The position numbers and the translations under genes are program-made. 64,000 bases of DNA from Desulfobacillus sp041396245 (GTDB lineage: Bacteria; Pseudomonadota; Gammaproteobacteria; Burkholderiales; Rhodocyclaceae), in the NCBI GenBank assembly GCA_041396245.1, contig JAWKYW010000003.1:62001-126000 (forward strand), given 5' to 3'. Below, one piece after another: positions 41,528 through 51,399 of the stretch; the stretch's first letter is position 1; each line of letters starts with the position of its first letter. A model generated the notes under the pieces. That model was not told the origin of the DNA. It did no database searches and saw only the letters and a program-made list of their open reading frames with translations.

Positions 41528-43939
41528 TCAGTGCGTGATCAGATTCGCGGCAGCGGCGGCCTCCCCCGATGCGACGGCCGCCACTTCGGCCGCCTCGGGC
41601 AAAGGCTCGGGATTGCGTTCGAGCGCCAGTGCCAGCACCTGGTCGATCCACTTCACCGGCACGATCTCCAGCGTGTTCTTGATGTTCTCCGGGATATCGA
41701 CCAGATCCTTGACGTTCTCCTCAGGGATCAAGGCCATGCGGATGCCGCCACGCACCGCGGCCAGGAGTTTCTCCTTCAGGCCGCCAATCGGCAACACCTC
41801 GCCCCGCAGGGTGATCTCGCCGGTCATGGCGACATCGGCACGCACGGGAATGCCGGTCAGAACGGACACCAGCGCGGTGGAGATGGCGATGCCGGCCGAA
41901 GGACCGTCTTTTGGCGTCGCGCCTTCCGGCAGGTGGATGTGGATGTCGCTCTTCTGGTAGAAGTCCTCTGAAATGCCGAGCGTCCTGGAGCGCTTGCGCA
42001 CCACCGACAGCGCCGCCTGGATCGACTCCTGCATCACCTCGCCCAGCTTGCCCGTGGTCACGGTCTTGCCCTTGCCCGGCAGCACCACGGCCTCGATGGT
42101 CAGCAGTTCGCCGCCCACCTCGGTCCATGCCAATCCGGTCACCTGGCCGACCTGGTTGTCCTTCTCGGCCATACCGAAGGAGTACTTGCGCACGCCGAGG
42201 TACTTGTCGAGATTGCGGGCGTTCACCACCAGCTTGCTGTGGCGCTTCTTCAGTACCAGCGACTTCACCACCTTGCGGCAGATCTTCGAAATCTCGCGCT
42301 CCATGCTGCGCACGCCGGCCTCGCGCGTGTAGTAGCGCACGATGTCGCGCAGCGCATCCTCGGTAACGGACAGCTCCTCCTTCTTCACGCCGTTGTTCTT
42401 CAGCTGCTTCGGCAGCAGATAGCGCTGGGCGATGTTGACTTTCTCGTCCTCGGTGTATCCCGACAGCCGGATCACCTCCATGCGGTCGAGCAGCGGGGCC
42501 GGGATATTCAGGGTATTGGCCGTGGCGACGAACATCACGTCGGACAGGTCGTACTCGACCTCGACGTAGTGGTCGACGAAAGTGGAGTTCTGCTCGGGAT
42601 CGAGCACCTCCAGCAGCGCCGAAGAGGGATCGCCGCGAAAGTCCTGGCCCATCTTGTCGACCTCGTCGAGCAGGAAGAGCGGGTTCTTCACGGCGACCTT
42701 GGTCATGTTCTGCAGGATCTTGCCGGGCATGGAGCCGATGTAGGTGCGGCGGTGGCCGCGGATCTCCGCCTCGTCGCGCACGCCACCGACGGACATGCGA
42801 ACGAACTTGCGGTTGGTGGCGCGGGCGATCGACTGCCCGAGGGAGGTCTTGCCGACCCCCGGGGGGCCGACCAGACAGAGGATCGGCGCCTTCAGCTTGT
42901 CGACGCGCTGCTGCACGGCGAGGTATTCGAGAATGCGTTCCTTGACCTTCTCGAGCCCGTAGTGATCCTTCTCCAGCACCTTTTCGGCGGCGGCGAGGTC
43001 CTTGCTGATGCGGCTTTTCTTCTTCCAGGGCAGGTTGGTCAACGTCTCGATGAAATTGCGTACCACCGTCGCCTCGGCCGACATCGGCGACATCAGGCGC
43101 AGCTTCTTCAGCTCGGACTGGGCCTTGTTCTGCGCCTCCTTGCTCATGCCGGCGGAACGGATTTTCTTGTCCATCTCGTCGAGGTCGGCGCCCTCTTCGC
43201 CCTCGCCAAGCTCCTTCTGGATGGCCTTCACCTGCTCGTTCAGGTAATACTCGCGCTGGCTCTTCTCCATCTGGCGTTTGACGCGGCCGCGGATGCGCTT
43301 TTCCACCTGCAGGATGTCCAGCTCCGTCTCGAGCTGGGACAGCAGCTTTTCCAGGCGGCCGCCGACATCGAAAATCTCGAGAATGTCCTGCTTCTGCTCG
43401 AGCTTGAGCGGCAGATGTGCGGCAATGGTGTCGGCGAGGCGACCGGCCTCCTCGATGCCGGCCAGTGAGGTCAGGATTTCCGGCGGAATTTTCTTGTTGA
43501 GTTTCACGTACTGGTCGAACTGGGCGATGATGGCCCGGCGCATCGCCTCGACCTCGTGCGTCATTCGTTCGTCGGCCGGCAGCGGCGTGACGATCGCGGT
43601 AAACATGGCGGCCTCTTCGCTGACCCGCTCGATGCGGGCGCGCTGTCCGCCTTCGACCAGCACCTTGACCGTGCCGTCCGGCAGCTTGAGCATCTGCAGG
43701 ATGTTGGCGACGCAGCCGATGTCGTACATGTCCTCGACGCCGGGTTCGTCCTTGGCCGCGGATTTCTGCGCGACGAGCAGGATGTGCTTGCCCGCTTCCA
43801 TGGCGGTTTCCAGCGCCTTGATCGATTTTGGCCGCCCGACGAAAAGCGGGATCACCATGTGGGGGAAGACCACTACGTCCCTCAGAGGCAGCAGCGGCAG
43901 TTCGATTCGTTCTGCGGGGAGGTCAAGCGCGCTTGACAT
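41528..43939 (-). CDS. lon: ATP-dependent protease Lon
   Basis: Lon degrades misfolded and regulatory proteins. The 803-residue protein has an N-terminal LON domain (LPLLPLRDVVVFPHMVIPLFVGRPKSIKALE, residues 15-45) and AAA+ module with Walker A GPPGVGKTSLGQSIA (about 356-370). The catalytic Ser-Lys dyad is in EGATPKDGPSAGIAISTALVS (Ser about 678) and KEKLLAAVRGG (Lys about 721). The upstream region has an excellent heat-shock promoter. hupB follows, and clpX precedes on the same strand with a 114-base gap. Confidence 0.97.
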   Translation of the reverse strand: MSSALDLPAERIELPLLPLRDVVVFPHMVIPLFVGRPKSIKALETAMEAGKHILLVAQKSAAKDEPGVEDMYDIGCVANILQMLKLPDGTVKVLVEGGQRARIERVSEEAAMFTAIVTPLPADERMTHEVEAMRRAIIAQFDQYVKLNKKIPPEILTSLAGIEEAGRLADTIAAHLPLKLEQKQDILEIFDVGGRLEKLLSQLETELDILQVEKRIRGRVKRQMEKSQREYYLNEQVKAIQKELGEGEEGADLDEMDKKIRSAGMSKEAQNKAQSELKKLRLMSPMSAEATVVRNFIETLTNLPWKKKSRISKDLAAAEKVLEKDHYGLEKVKERILEYLAVQQRVDKLKAPILCLVGPPGVGKTSLGQSIARATNRKFVRMSVGGVRDEAEIRGHRRTYIGSMPGKILQNMTKVAVKNPLFLLDEVDKMGQDFRGDPSSALLEVLDPEQNSTFVDHYVEVEYDLSDVMFVATANTLNIPAPLLDRMEVIRLSGYTEDEKVNIAQRYLLPKQLKNNGVKKEELSVTEDALRDIVRYYTREAGVRSMEREISKICRKVVKSLVLKKRHSKLVVNARNLDKYLGVRKYSFGMAEKDNQVGQVTGLAWTEVGGELLTIEAVVLPGKGKTVTTGKLGEVMQESIQAALSVVRKRSRTLGISEDFYQKSDIHIHLPEGATPKDGPSAGIAISTALVSVLTGIPVRADVAMTGEITLRGEVLPIGGLKEKLLAAVRGGIRMALIPEENVKDLVDIPENIKNTLEIVPVKWIDQVLALALERNPEPLPEAAEVAAVASGEAAAAANLITH

Positions 43940-43967
43940 GATGTTTTTCCTTTATATGGAGAGACAG

Positions 43968-44007
43968 CCGTTGAACTCATATTGGGGTCAACGGCAGATA
44001 AATCAAG
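43968..44007 (-). promoter_or_regulatory. Sigma-32 type heat-shock promoter of lon with inverted repeat
   Basis: On the minus strand, CTTGAT (44002-44007) and CCCCAATAT (43979-43987) are separated by 14 bases, close to the sigma-32 consensus CTTGAA and CCCCATNT. A 7-bp inverted repeat, CCGTTGA/TCAACGG (43968-43974 and 43988-43994), brackets the -10. The lon ribosome site AAAGGA follows. The repeat may be an operator, which is inference. Confidence 0.75.
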
Positions 44008-44053
44008 AAATCCAGCGGTGGCCTGCGGATGTTGACTAGGCCTTTTGAAACAA

Positions 44054-45319
<1,266 letters not shown>

Positions 45320-45353
45320 TGCCGCCTCCGCTCTTTCGTTGCGCCCGCGCCGG

Positions 45354-45998
<645 letters not shown>

Positions 45999-46006
45999 TC
46001 TGTCTT

Positions 46007-46044
46007 CCCTCGCCCCCAAACCCTCTCCCCGAGGGAGCGGGGAG
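46007..46044. repeat. CCCTCTCCCC-GAGGGAG type intergenic palindrome before clpP
   Basis: The stem CTCCCC (46025-46030) and GGGGAG (46039-46044) with the flanking CCCTCGCCCCCAAAC belongs to a widespread proteobacterial intergenic repeat type (C-tract, GAGGGAG, G-tract). It lies in the tig-clpP gap, so the clpP transcript carries it. A related element lies at 49253-49273. Confidence 0.7.
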
Positions 46045-46079
46045 CTTCGCGATCGCCGCGTGATTCTTTCGTACGGGCA

Positions 46080-47399
46080 TCATGCCGCATTTCCCATCAG
46101 TTCGTCAAAAGAGACCGCCTTGTCGCTGGTCCGGGCATTCGCCGCCACCCAGTTCACCACGTTCTCCTCGATCGCCAGCGCCTCGACCTGCGCCAGGCGC
46201 TGCGGCTGGGAGTAGTACCAGCGCACCACCTCGTCGGGTTGCTCGTAGGATTGCGCCTGCTCGTCGATCAGCGCACGGACCTGCTCCGGCTTGGCCTGCA
46301 GCCCGTGTTCCTTCACGACCTCGGCGATGATCAGGCCCAGCTTGACCCGGCGCTCGGCCTGGGCGGTGAACCAGGTCGCATCGACCGGCATGTTCTTGAC
46401 GTCCACGCCGCGATTCGCCAGATCCTGGCGGGCGGCTTCCGCCATCGACTCGGATTCCTGCTCGACGAGGGCCTTGGGCACCTCGAGCGGATTGGCATCG
46501 AGCAGCGCCTGCATGGCCTGCTCCTTGACGCGTGCCTTGATGCGCTTGCCGATTTCGCCTTCCAGGTTGGAACGTATCTCCGCACGCATCTTCGCCACGT
46601 CGCCATCACCGATGCCGAGCGACCTGGCGAAGTCCGCATCGACTTCGGGCAGCTGCGGCGCTTCGACGCCTTTCAATGCCACCTCGAAGCTGACCTGCTT
46701 GCCGGCCAGTTCGCTCACCTGGTAATCGTCCGGGAAGGTCAGGTCGAAAGTGCGGCGTTCGCCCGCCTTGAGGCCGACGATGCCATTCTCGAAATCCGGC
46801 AGCATGCGCCCTTCGCCCAGCACCACGGGGTAATCCTCGGCCTGGCCGCCCTGGAAGACCTCGCCGTTCAGCTTCCCGGTGAAGTCGATGACGACGCGGT
46901 CGTTCTTCTCCGCGGCGCGCTCCGCCTTGCTGAAGGTGGTGCGCTGCTTGCGCAGCACCTCGATGGTCTTGTCCACCTCGGCTTCGCCCACGTCCAGCTG
47001 CGGCCGTTCGATGCTTTTGTCGCCGATGCCGTTGAGCCTGATCTCCGGATACACTTCGAACACCGCGGAAAACTCCAGCCGGGCGGCATCCTCGCCGCCC
47101 TTCGATTCGATGCGCGGATAGCCGGCCACGCGCAGGTTCTGCTCGCGCACGGCGTTGCCGAAGGCCTTTTCCACCGCTTCGCCGATGGCTTCGTTGCGGG
47201 CCTGGGCGCCATATTGCTGTTCCACGATCTTCAATGGCACCTTGCCGGGACGGAAGCCGGGCATCTTCACGGTGCGCGCCATCTTTTTAAGGCGCTGCTC
47301 GACGTCATTTTCGATATCCGCCATCGCCACCGTCATGTCGATGCGGCGTTCGAGCGGATTGGCGGCCACGGGGCTCGCGGGCTGAGGGCTGGTCTGCAT
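46080..47399 (-). CDS. tig: Trigger factor
   Basis: Trigger factor is the ribosome-bound chaperone and prolyl isomerase. The 439-residue protein has the N-terminal ribosome-binding domain with GFRPGKVPLKIVEQQYG (about residues 51-67). The FKBP-type domain at about 155-240 includes DRVVIDFTGKLNGEVFQGGQAEDYPVVLGEGRMLPDFENGIVGLKAGERRTFDLTFPDDY. A long helical C-terminal substrate cradle follows. It is the first gene of tig-clpP-clpX-lon-hupB. Confidence 0.97.
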   Translation of the reverse strand: MQTSPQPASPVAANPLERRIDMTVAMADIENDVEQRLKKMARTVKMPGFRPGKVPLKIVEQQYGAQARNEAIGEAVEKAFGNAVREQNLRVAGYPRIESKGGEDAARLEFSAVFEVYPEIRLNGIGDKSIERPQLDVGEAEVDKTIEVLRKQRTTFSKAERAAEKNDRVVIDFTGKLNGEVFQGGQAEDYPVVLGEGRMLPDFENGIVGLKAGERRTFDLTFPDDYQVSELAGKQVSFEVALKGVEAPQLPEVDADFARSLGIGDGDVAKMRAEIRSNLEGEIGKRIKARVKEQAMQALLDANPLEVPKALVEQESESMAEAARQDLANRGVDVKNMPVDATWFTAQAERRVKLGLIIAEVVKEHGLQAKPEQVRALIDEQAQSYEQPDEVVRWYYSQPQRLAQVEALAIEENVVNWVAANARTSDKAVSFDELMGNAA

Positions 47400-47437
47400 G
47401 AAAAATCCTAGGTTGAATCAGTCGGTTGTGCAATGGC

Positions 47438-47522
47438 TGGTGCGAAGGGCGGGACTTGAACCCGCACGCCTCGCGGCGCTGGAACCTAAATCCAGTGCGT
47501 CTGCCAATTCCGCCACCTTCGC
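47438..47522 (-). tRNA. tRNA-Leu (anticodon TAG)
   Basis: Eighty-five nucleotides with encoded CCA and a class II variable arm. The acceptor stem is GCGAAGG/CCTTCGC and the anticodon stem is CTGGA/TCCAG around TTTAGGT. It lies just upstream of tig and divergent from hpnC, a common arrangement in betaproteobacteria. Confidence 0.97.
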
Positions 47523-47530
47523 GTGGGCGC

Positions 47531-47545
47531 ATTTTAACCTATACT
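47531..47545. promoter_or_regulatory. Divergent promoter region of tRNA-Leu and hpnC
   Basis: On the minus strand TTAAAAT stands eight bases before the tRNA-Leu 5' end. On the plus strand TATACT (47540-47545) stands about 48 bases before the hpnC ATG. Neither has a convincing -35, so the calls are tentative. Confidence 0.4.
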
Positions 47546-47592
47546 GGCGACCCCTGCCCGCATGCCAAGTGCCCGTCCAGCCGTACTTTTTC

Positions 47593-48402
47593 ATGTCGGT
47601 CGAACACTACGAGAACTTCCCCGTCGCCTCCCTGCTGTTGCCCGCCCGCCTGCGCGAACCGGTCAAGGCCATCTACGGCTTCGCCCGCAGCGCCGACGAC
47701 ATCGCCGACGAAGGCAGCCTGACGGCGCGGGAGCGCCTGGACGGCCTCGACCGCTACCGCGCCGAACTGGACGCCATCGAAGCGGGCCGGCCGACGCAGG
47801 ACCCGGTCTTCCTGCGCCTGCGGCCGGCCATCGCCGAATTCGGGCTGCCCCTGCCGCTGTTCCGCGACCTGCTCGACGCCTTCAGCCAGGATGTGACGAA
47901 GAAGCGCTACGCCGACTTCGGGGAGCTGATGGACTACTGCCGCCGCTCGGCCGACCCCGTCGGCCGGCTGCTGCTGCACCTCTACGGCATCGACGATCCG
48001 AAAAGTCAGTCGCTGTCGGACGGCGTCTGCAGCAGCCTGCAGCTCATCAACCACTGGCAGGACGTGGCCATCGACTGGCGCAAGGACCGCGTCTACCTGC
48101 CGCAGGACGAACTGGCGCGTTTCGGCATCGAGGAACGCCAGATCGCCGAGGGCCGCTGGGATGCCGCCTGGGCGGCGATGATGGATTTCCAGATCGACCG
48201 CGCCCGCGCCATGATGGCCGCCGGCAGTCCGCTGGTGCAGGTGCTGCCCGGCCGCATCGGCCTCGAGCTGCGTCTCATCGTCGCCAGCGGCTTTCGCATG
48301 CTGGACAAGTTGCAGCGCGTGCGCGGCGACGTCTTCCGCCGTCGTCCGCTGATCGGCTGGCGCGACTGGCCGGCGATCCTGCTGCATGCCGCATTCGGGT
48401 GA
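47593..48402 (+). CDS. hpnC: Squalene synthase HpnC (hydroxysqualene-forming step)
   Basis: HpnC and HpnD together with HpnE turn two farnesyl diphosphates into squalene, in place of the single squalene synthase. HpnC converts presqualene diphosphate to hydroxysqualene. The 269-residue protein starts MSVEHYENFPVASLLLPARLREPVKAIYGFARSADDIADEGSL, with the first Asp-rich motif SADDIADE, and the second (LQLINHWQDVAIDWRKDRVYLPQDEL) near residue 155. No good ribosome site precedes the ATG, so the start is approximate. hpnD follows after three bases and hpnE further on. Confidence 0.92.
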   Translation: MSVEHYENFPVASLLLPARLREPVKAIYGFARSADDIADEGSLTARERLDGLDRYRAELDAIEAGRPTQDPVFLRLRPAIAEFGLPLPLFRDLLDAFSQDVTKKRYADFGELMDYCRRSADPVGRLLLHLYGIDDPKSQSLSDGVCSSLQLINHWQDVAIDWRKDRVYLPQDELARFGIEERQIAEGRWDAAWAAMMDFQIDRARAMMAAGSPLVQVLPGRIGLELRLIVASGFRMLDKLQRVRGDVFRRRPLIGWRDWPAILLHAAFG

Positions 48403-48406
48403 GTGC

Positions 48407-49240
48407 ATGACGCCGGAGCAATACTGCCAGCGCAAGGCCGCGGGAAGCGGCTCCAGCTTCTACTACAGTTTCCTCTTCCTGCCGCCGCAGCGCCGCCGCG
48501 CCATCACCGCGCTCTACGCCTTCTGCCGCGAGGTGGACGATGTCGTCGACGAGTGTGTCGACCCCGGCCTGGCCCGCACCCGGCTCGCCTGGTGGCGCTC
48601 GGAACTGGCCAGCACCTACGCCGGCCGGCCGGGCCATCCCGTCACGCAATCGCTCGCCGAGGCCGTGCGCACCTTCAGCCTGCCGCAGGAACTGCTCGCC
48701 GAGATCATCGACGGCATGGAGATGGACCTTGTGCAGAACCGCTACGCCGACTTCAAGGCGTTGCACCTGTACTGTTACCGCGTCGCCAGCACCGTCGGCC
48801 TGCTGGCGGCGGAAATCTTCGGCTACGAGGACCGCCACACCCTCAAGTACGCCCACGACCTCGGCCTCGCCTTCCAGCTCACCAACATCATCCGCGACGT
48901 CGGCGAGGACGCGCGGCGCGGCCGCATCTACCTGCCCGCCGACGAGATGGCGCGATTCGACGTTACCGCCGAAGACATTCTCCGGGCGCGCAGCTCCGAC
49001 GCCTTCCGCACCCTCATGGCGTTCCAGATCGAGCGCGCGGAACACCACTACGCCCAGGCCTTCGCCCAGTTGCCTGCGCGGGACCGCCGCGCCCAGCGCC
49101 CGGGGCTGGTGATGGCGGCGATCTACCGCACCCTGCTCGACGAAATCCGCCGCGACGGCTGCCGCGTGCTTGAGCGCCGGGTCGCGCTGACGCCGGTCCG
49201 CAAGCTGTGGATCGCCTGGCGCGCCTGGAGAAAAGGATGA
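48407..49240 (+). CDS. hpnD: Presqualene diphosphate synthase HpnD
   Basis: HpnD condenses two farnesyl diphosphates to presqualene diphosphate. The 277-residue protein has the Asp-rich motifs FCREVDDVVDECVD (about residues 36-49) and LAFQLTNIIRDVGEDARRGRIYLPADEMARF (about 155-185), which put it in the phytoene/squalene synthase superfamily. The C terminus has MAAIYRTLLDEIRRDGC. It starts four bases after the hpnC stop. The gap to hpnE is 112 bases and contains repeats. Confidence 0.94.
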   Translation: MTPEQYCQRKAAGSGSSFYYSFLFLPPQRRRAITALYAFCREVDDVVDECVDPGLARTRLAWWRSELASTYAGRPGHPVTQSLAEAVRTFSLPQELLAEIIDGMEMDLVQNRYADFKALHLYCYRVASTVGLLAAEIFGYEDRHTLKYAHDLGLAFQLTNIIRDVGEDARRGRIYLPADEMARFDVTAEDILRARSSDAFRTLMAFQIERAEHHYAQAFAQLPARDRRAQRPGLVMAAIYRTLLDEIRRDGCRVLERRVALTPVRKLWIAWRAWRKG

Positions 49241-49252
49241 CCTATCCCCCAT

Positions 49253-49273
49253 CCCCTTTCCCGAGGAAAGGGG
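49253..49273. repeat. CCCCTTTCC palindrome after hpnD
   Basis: CCCCTTTCC (49253-49261) and GGAAAGGGG (49265-49273) form a 9-bp stem with a CGA loop, and the flanks read CCCCCATC and GTGAC. The type matches the element before clpP. It lies between hpnD and hpnE and could cause transcript folding. Confidence 0.75.
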
Positions 49274-49316
49274 TGACAGTGGTTCAGCCGCTGAGCGGCT
49301 TCCATGTCGTTGACTA

Positions 49317-49349
49317 CAGCCCGCCCTGGGGCGGCCCTGCGGCGGGCTG
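49317..49349 (+). promoter_or_regulatory. Hairpin immediately upstream of hpnE
   Basis: CAGCCCGCC (49317-49325) pairs with GGCGGGCTG (49341-49349), ending three bases before the hpnE ATG. No purine-rich ribosome site is visible outside the stem. The hairpin may therefore restrict hpnE translation; this is inference. Confidence 0.45.
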
Positions 49350-49352
49350 ACG

Positions 49353-50615
49353 ATGCGCGTCGCCATCATCGGAGCCGGCTACGCCGGCATGGCCGCAGCC
49401 GCGGAACTGGCGGCGGGCGGCATCCCCGTCACGGTATTCGAAGCCTCGCGCACCCTGGGCGGGCGGGCGCGGCGGGTCGAGGTGCGGGGCTATCCCCTCG
49501 ACAACGGCCAGCACATCCTGGTCGGCGCCTATGCCGAACTGCTGCGCCTGATGCGCCTCGTCGGCGCCGATCCCGGGGAACTGCTCGAGCGCCGTCCGCT
49601 CAGCCTGGTCTTTCCCGGTCGCATGCGGCTCGCCGCGCCGCGCCTGCCGGCGCCGCTGCACCTGGCCGTCGCCCTGCTGACGGCGCGCGGCCTGCCATTC
49701 GGCGCCCGCCTTGCCGCCGTTCGCTTCATGCGGGCCATGAAACGGGCCGGCTTCCGGATCGAGCGCGACCTCCCCTTCACCGAAATGATGGCGCAACACG
49801 GCCAGCATCCGGCGGCGATCCGCTACCTGTGGGAACCGCTCTGCACCTCGGCGCTCAACACGCCGCCGCAGGAAGCCTCCGCCCAGGTCTTCGCGAACGT
49901 CCTGCGCGACAGCCTGGCGGCGGCGCGCGAAGCCAGCGACCTGCTGCTGCCGCGCACGGATCTGTCCGCCCTCTTTCCCGAGCCGGCGGAGCATTTCGTC
50001 CTCAATCAAGGCGGCGAAGTGCTGCGCGGAACCCCCATACGGTCGGTGGCGTGGACGCCCTACGGCTTCCATCTCGATGGCGATCGCTCGGGACGCAGCT
50101 ACACCCATGTCGTCGCCGCCGTGGCGCCCTATCACCTCGCCCGCCTGGCGTCGAAGCTGCCGCGCCTGCAGCCGCTGCTGGAGGAAGTCGGGCGCCTCGA
50201 CCACGAACCGATCCTCACCGCCTATCTCGGCTATCCGCATCCCGTGCGGCTGCCGGAGACAATGGTCGGCGTCGGCGGCACGGCGCATTTCCTCATCCAG
50301 CGCTCGGACGACATCCTGGCCGCCGTCATCAGCGCACGCGGACCGCACCTCGAACTGTCGCACGAAGCGCTCGCCGGACGCATCCACGCCGAGGTTCGCG
50401 GCATCGTCGGCGACGCGCCGGCACCGGCCTGGTCAAAGGTCATCGTTGAAAAACGCGCCACCTTCGCCTGCCGGCCCGGCCTGCGGCGACCGGCCTGCGA
50501 GACGCCGCTGGCGAACTTCTATCTGTGCGGGGATTACGTCGCCTCGGATTACCCGGCGACGCTGGAAGCCGCCGTGCGCAGCGGCGTCGCCTGCGCCCGG
50601 CTGGTCTCCGCGTAG
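49353..50615 (+). CDS. hpnE: Hydroxysqualene dehydroxylase HpnE
   Basis: HpnE is the FAD-dependent enzyme that reduces hydroxysqualene to squalene. The 420-residue protein begins with the dinucleotide-binding MRVAIIGAGYAGMAAAAELAAGGIPVTVFEASRTLGGRARRVEVRGYPLDNGQHILVGAY, and ends with FYLCGDYVASDYPATLEAAVRSGVACARLV, both typical of the amine-oxidase/desaturase family. Position after hpnCD makes HpnE the natural assignment. Its TAG stop is part of a REP-like element. No squalene-hopene cyclase is present in the window. Confidence 0.95.
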   Translation: MRVAIIGAGYAGMAAAAELAAGGIPVTVFEASRTLGGRARRVEVRGYPLDNGQHILVGAYAELLRLMRLVGADPGELLERRPLSLVFPGRMRLAAPRLPAPLHLAVALLTARGLPFGARLAAVRFMRAMKRAGFRIERDLPFTEMMAQHGQHPAAIRYLWEPLCTSALNTPPQEASAQVFANVLRDSLAAAREASDLLLPRTDLSALFPEPAEHFVLNQGGEVLRGTPIRSVAWTPYGFHLDGDRSGRSYTHVVAAVAPYHLARLASKLPRLQPLLEEVGRLDHEPILTAYLGYPHPVRLPETMVGVGGTAHFLIQRSDDILAAVISARGPHLELSHEALAGRIHAEVRGIVGDAPAPAWSKVIVEKRATFACRPGLRRPACETPLANFYLCGDYVASDYPATLEAAVRSGVACARLVSA

Positions 50616-50669
50616 GCCGGCCTTCAGGCCCCGACTGCGGAAACGGATGTCGGGCTGAAGCCCGCCCGA
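50612..50669. repeat. REP-like element, first of tandem pair
   Basis: It starts GTAGGCCGGCCTTCAGGCC and continues with GATGTCGGGCTGAAGCCCG, resembling the betaproteobacterial GTAGGTCGGGCTTCAGCCCGAC family. Its GTAGG supplies the hpnE stop codon (TAG, 50613-50615). Confidence 0.85.
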
Positions 50670-50670
50670 C

Positions 50671-50728
50671 GTAGGTCGGTCTTCAGGCCGACTGCAGCGG
50701 TGGATGTCGTGAGTGATGCCCGGCCTAC
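50671..50728. repeat. REP-like element, second of tandem pair
   Basis: It starts GTAGGTCGGTCTTCAGGCC and ends GCCCGGCCTAC. The final CCTAC reads GTAGG on the minus strand and supplies the TAG stop codon of the ybbA-like gene (50725-50727). The central region has diverged (GTGAGTGATG). Confidence 0.85.
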
Positions 50729-51399
50729 ATCAGTTTGCCGCCGCCCAGCTTGAGCACGCGCCCGCAGCGCCTGGCGATGGCCTCGTCGTGGGTCACCAGC
50801 ACCAGGGTCGTGCCCTGCTCGGCATTCATGGCGAACATCAGGTCGATGATCGCCTCGCCCGTCGCCGCGTCGAGATTGCCGGTCGGCTCGTCGGCGAGCA
50901 GCAGGCCGGGCCTGGTGGCGAATGCCCGGGCGATGGCGACGCGCTGCTGCTCGCCGCCGGAAAGATGCTTGGGATAATGGTCGAGCCGTTGCGACAGGCC
51001 GACCCGTGCCAGCATCTGGCCGGCGTCTTCGCGGGCGCCTTCCCGGCCGGCCAGTTCAAGCGGGAGCATGACGTTCTCCAGCGCGGTGAGGGCCGGCAGC
51101 AGCTGGAAGGACTGGAAGACGAAGCCGAGCAGGCGGCCGCGCAGCGCCGCGCGATCATCCTCGCCCAGGGCGAACAGGTCTTGCCCGGCCAGCCGCACGC
51201 GCCCCTGCGAGGGAACGTCCAGGCCGGCCAGCAGTCCCAGCAGGGTCGATTTGCCCGAGCCCGAGGCGCCGACGACGGCCACCGCCTCGCCCGCCATGAC
51301 CCGGAAGGAAATCTCGTGCAGAATCGTCAAACGGCCGTCGCCGCTCGCCACTTCCTTGCCGAGCGAGTCGGCCTCCACCACGGGTACGGACTTATCCAT
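50725..51399 (-). CDS. ybbA: LolD/YbbA-type ABC transporter ATP-binding protein
   Basis: The 224-residue ATPase has Walker A GASGSGKSTLLGLLAGLD (about residues 41-58), Q loop FVFQSFQLLPALTALENVMLPLEL, signature HLSGGEQQRVAIARAFA (about 139-155) and Walker B LLLADEPTGNLD, then THDEAIARRC. This is the LolD/MacB/YbbA family, which works with FtsX-type permeases. E. coli ybbA is divergent from tesA, exactly as here, but the ybbP permease partner is not downstream in this window; hpnE is. The start ATG 51399 shares CATG with tesA. Confidence 0.9.
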   Translation of the reverse strand: MDKSVPVVEADSLGKEVASGDGRLTILHEISFRVMAGEAVAVVGASGSGKSTLLGLLAGLDVPSQGRVRLAGQDLFALGEDDRAALRGRLLGFVFQSFQLLPALTALENVMLPLELAGREGAREDAGQMLARVGLSQRLDHYPKHLSGGEQQRVAIARAFATRPGLLLADEPTGNLDAATGEAIIDLMFAMNAEQGTTLVLVTHDEAIARRCGRVLKLGGGKLM

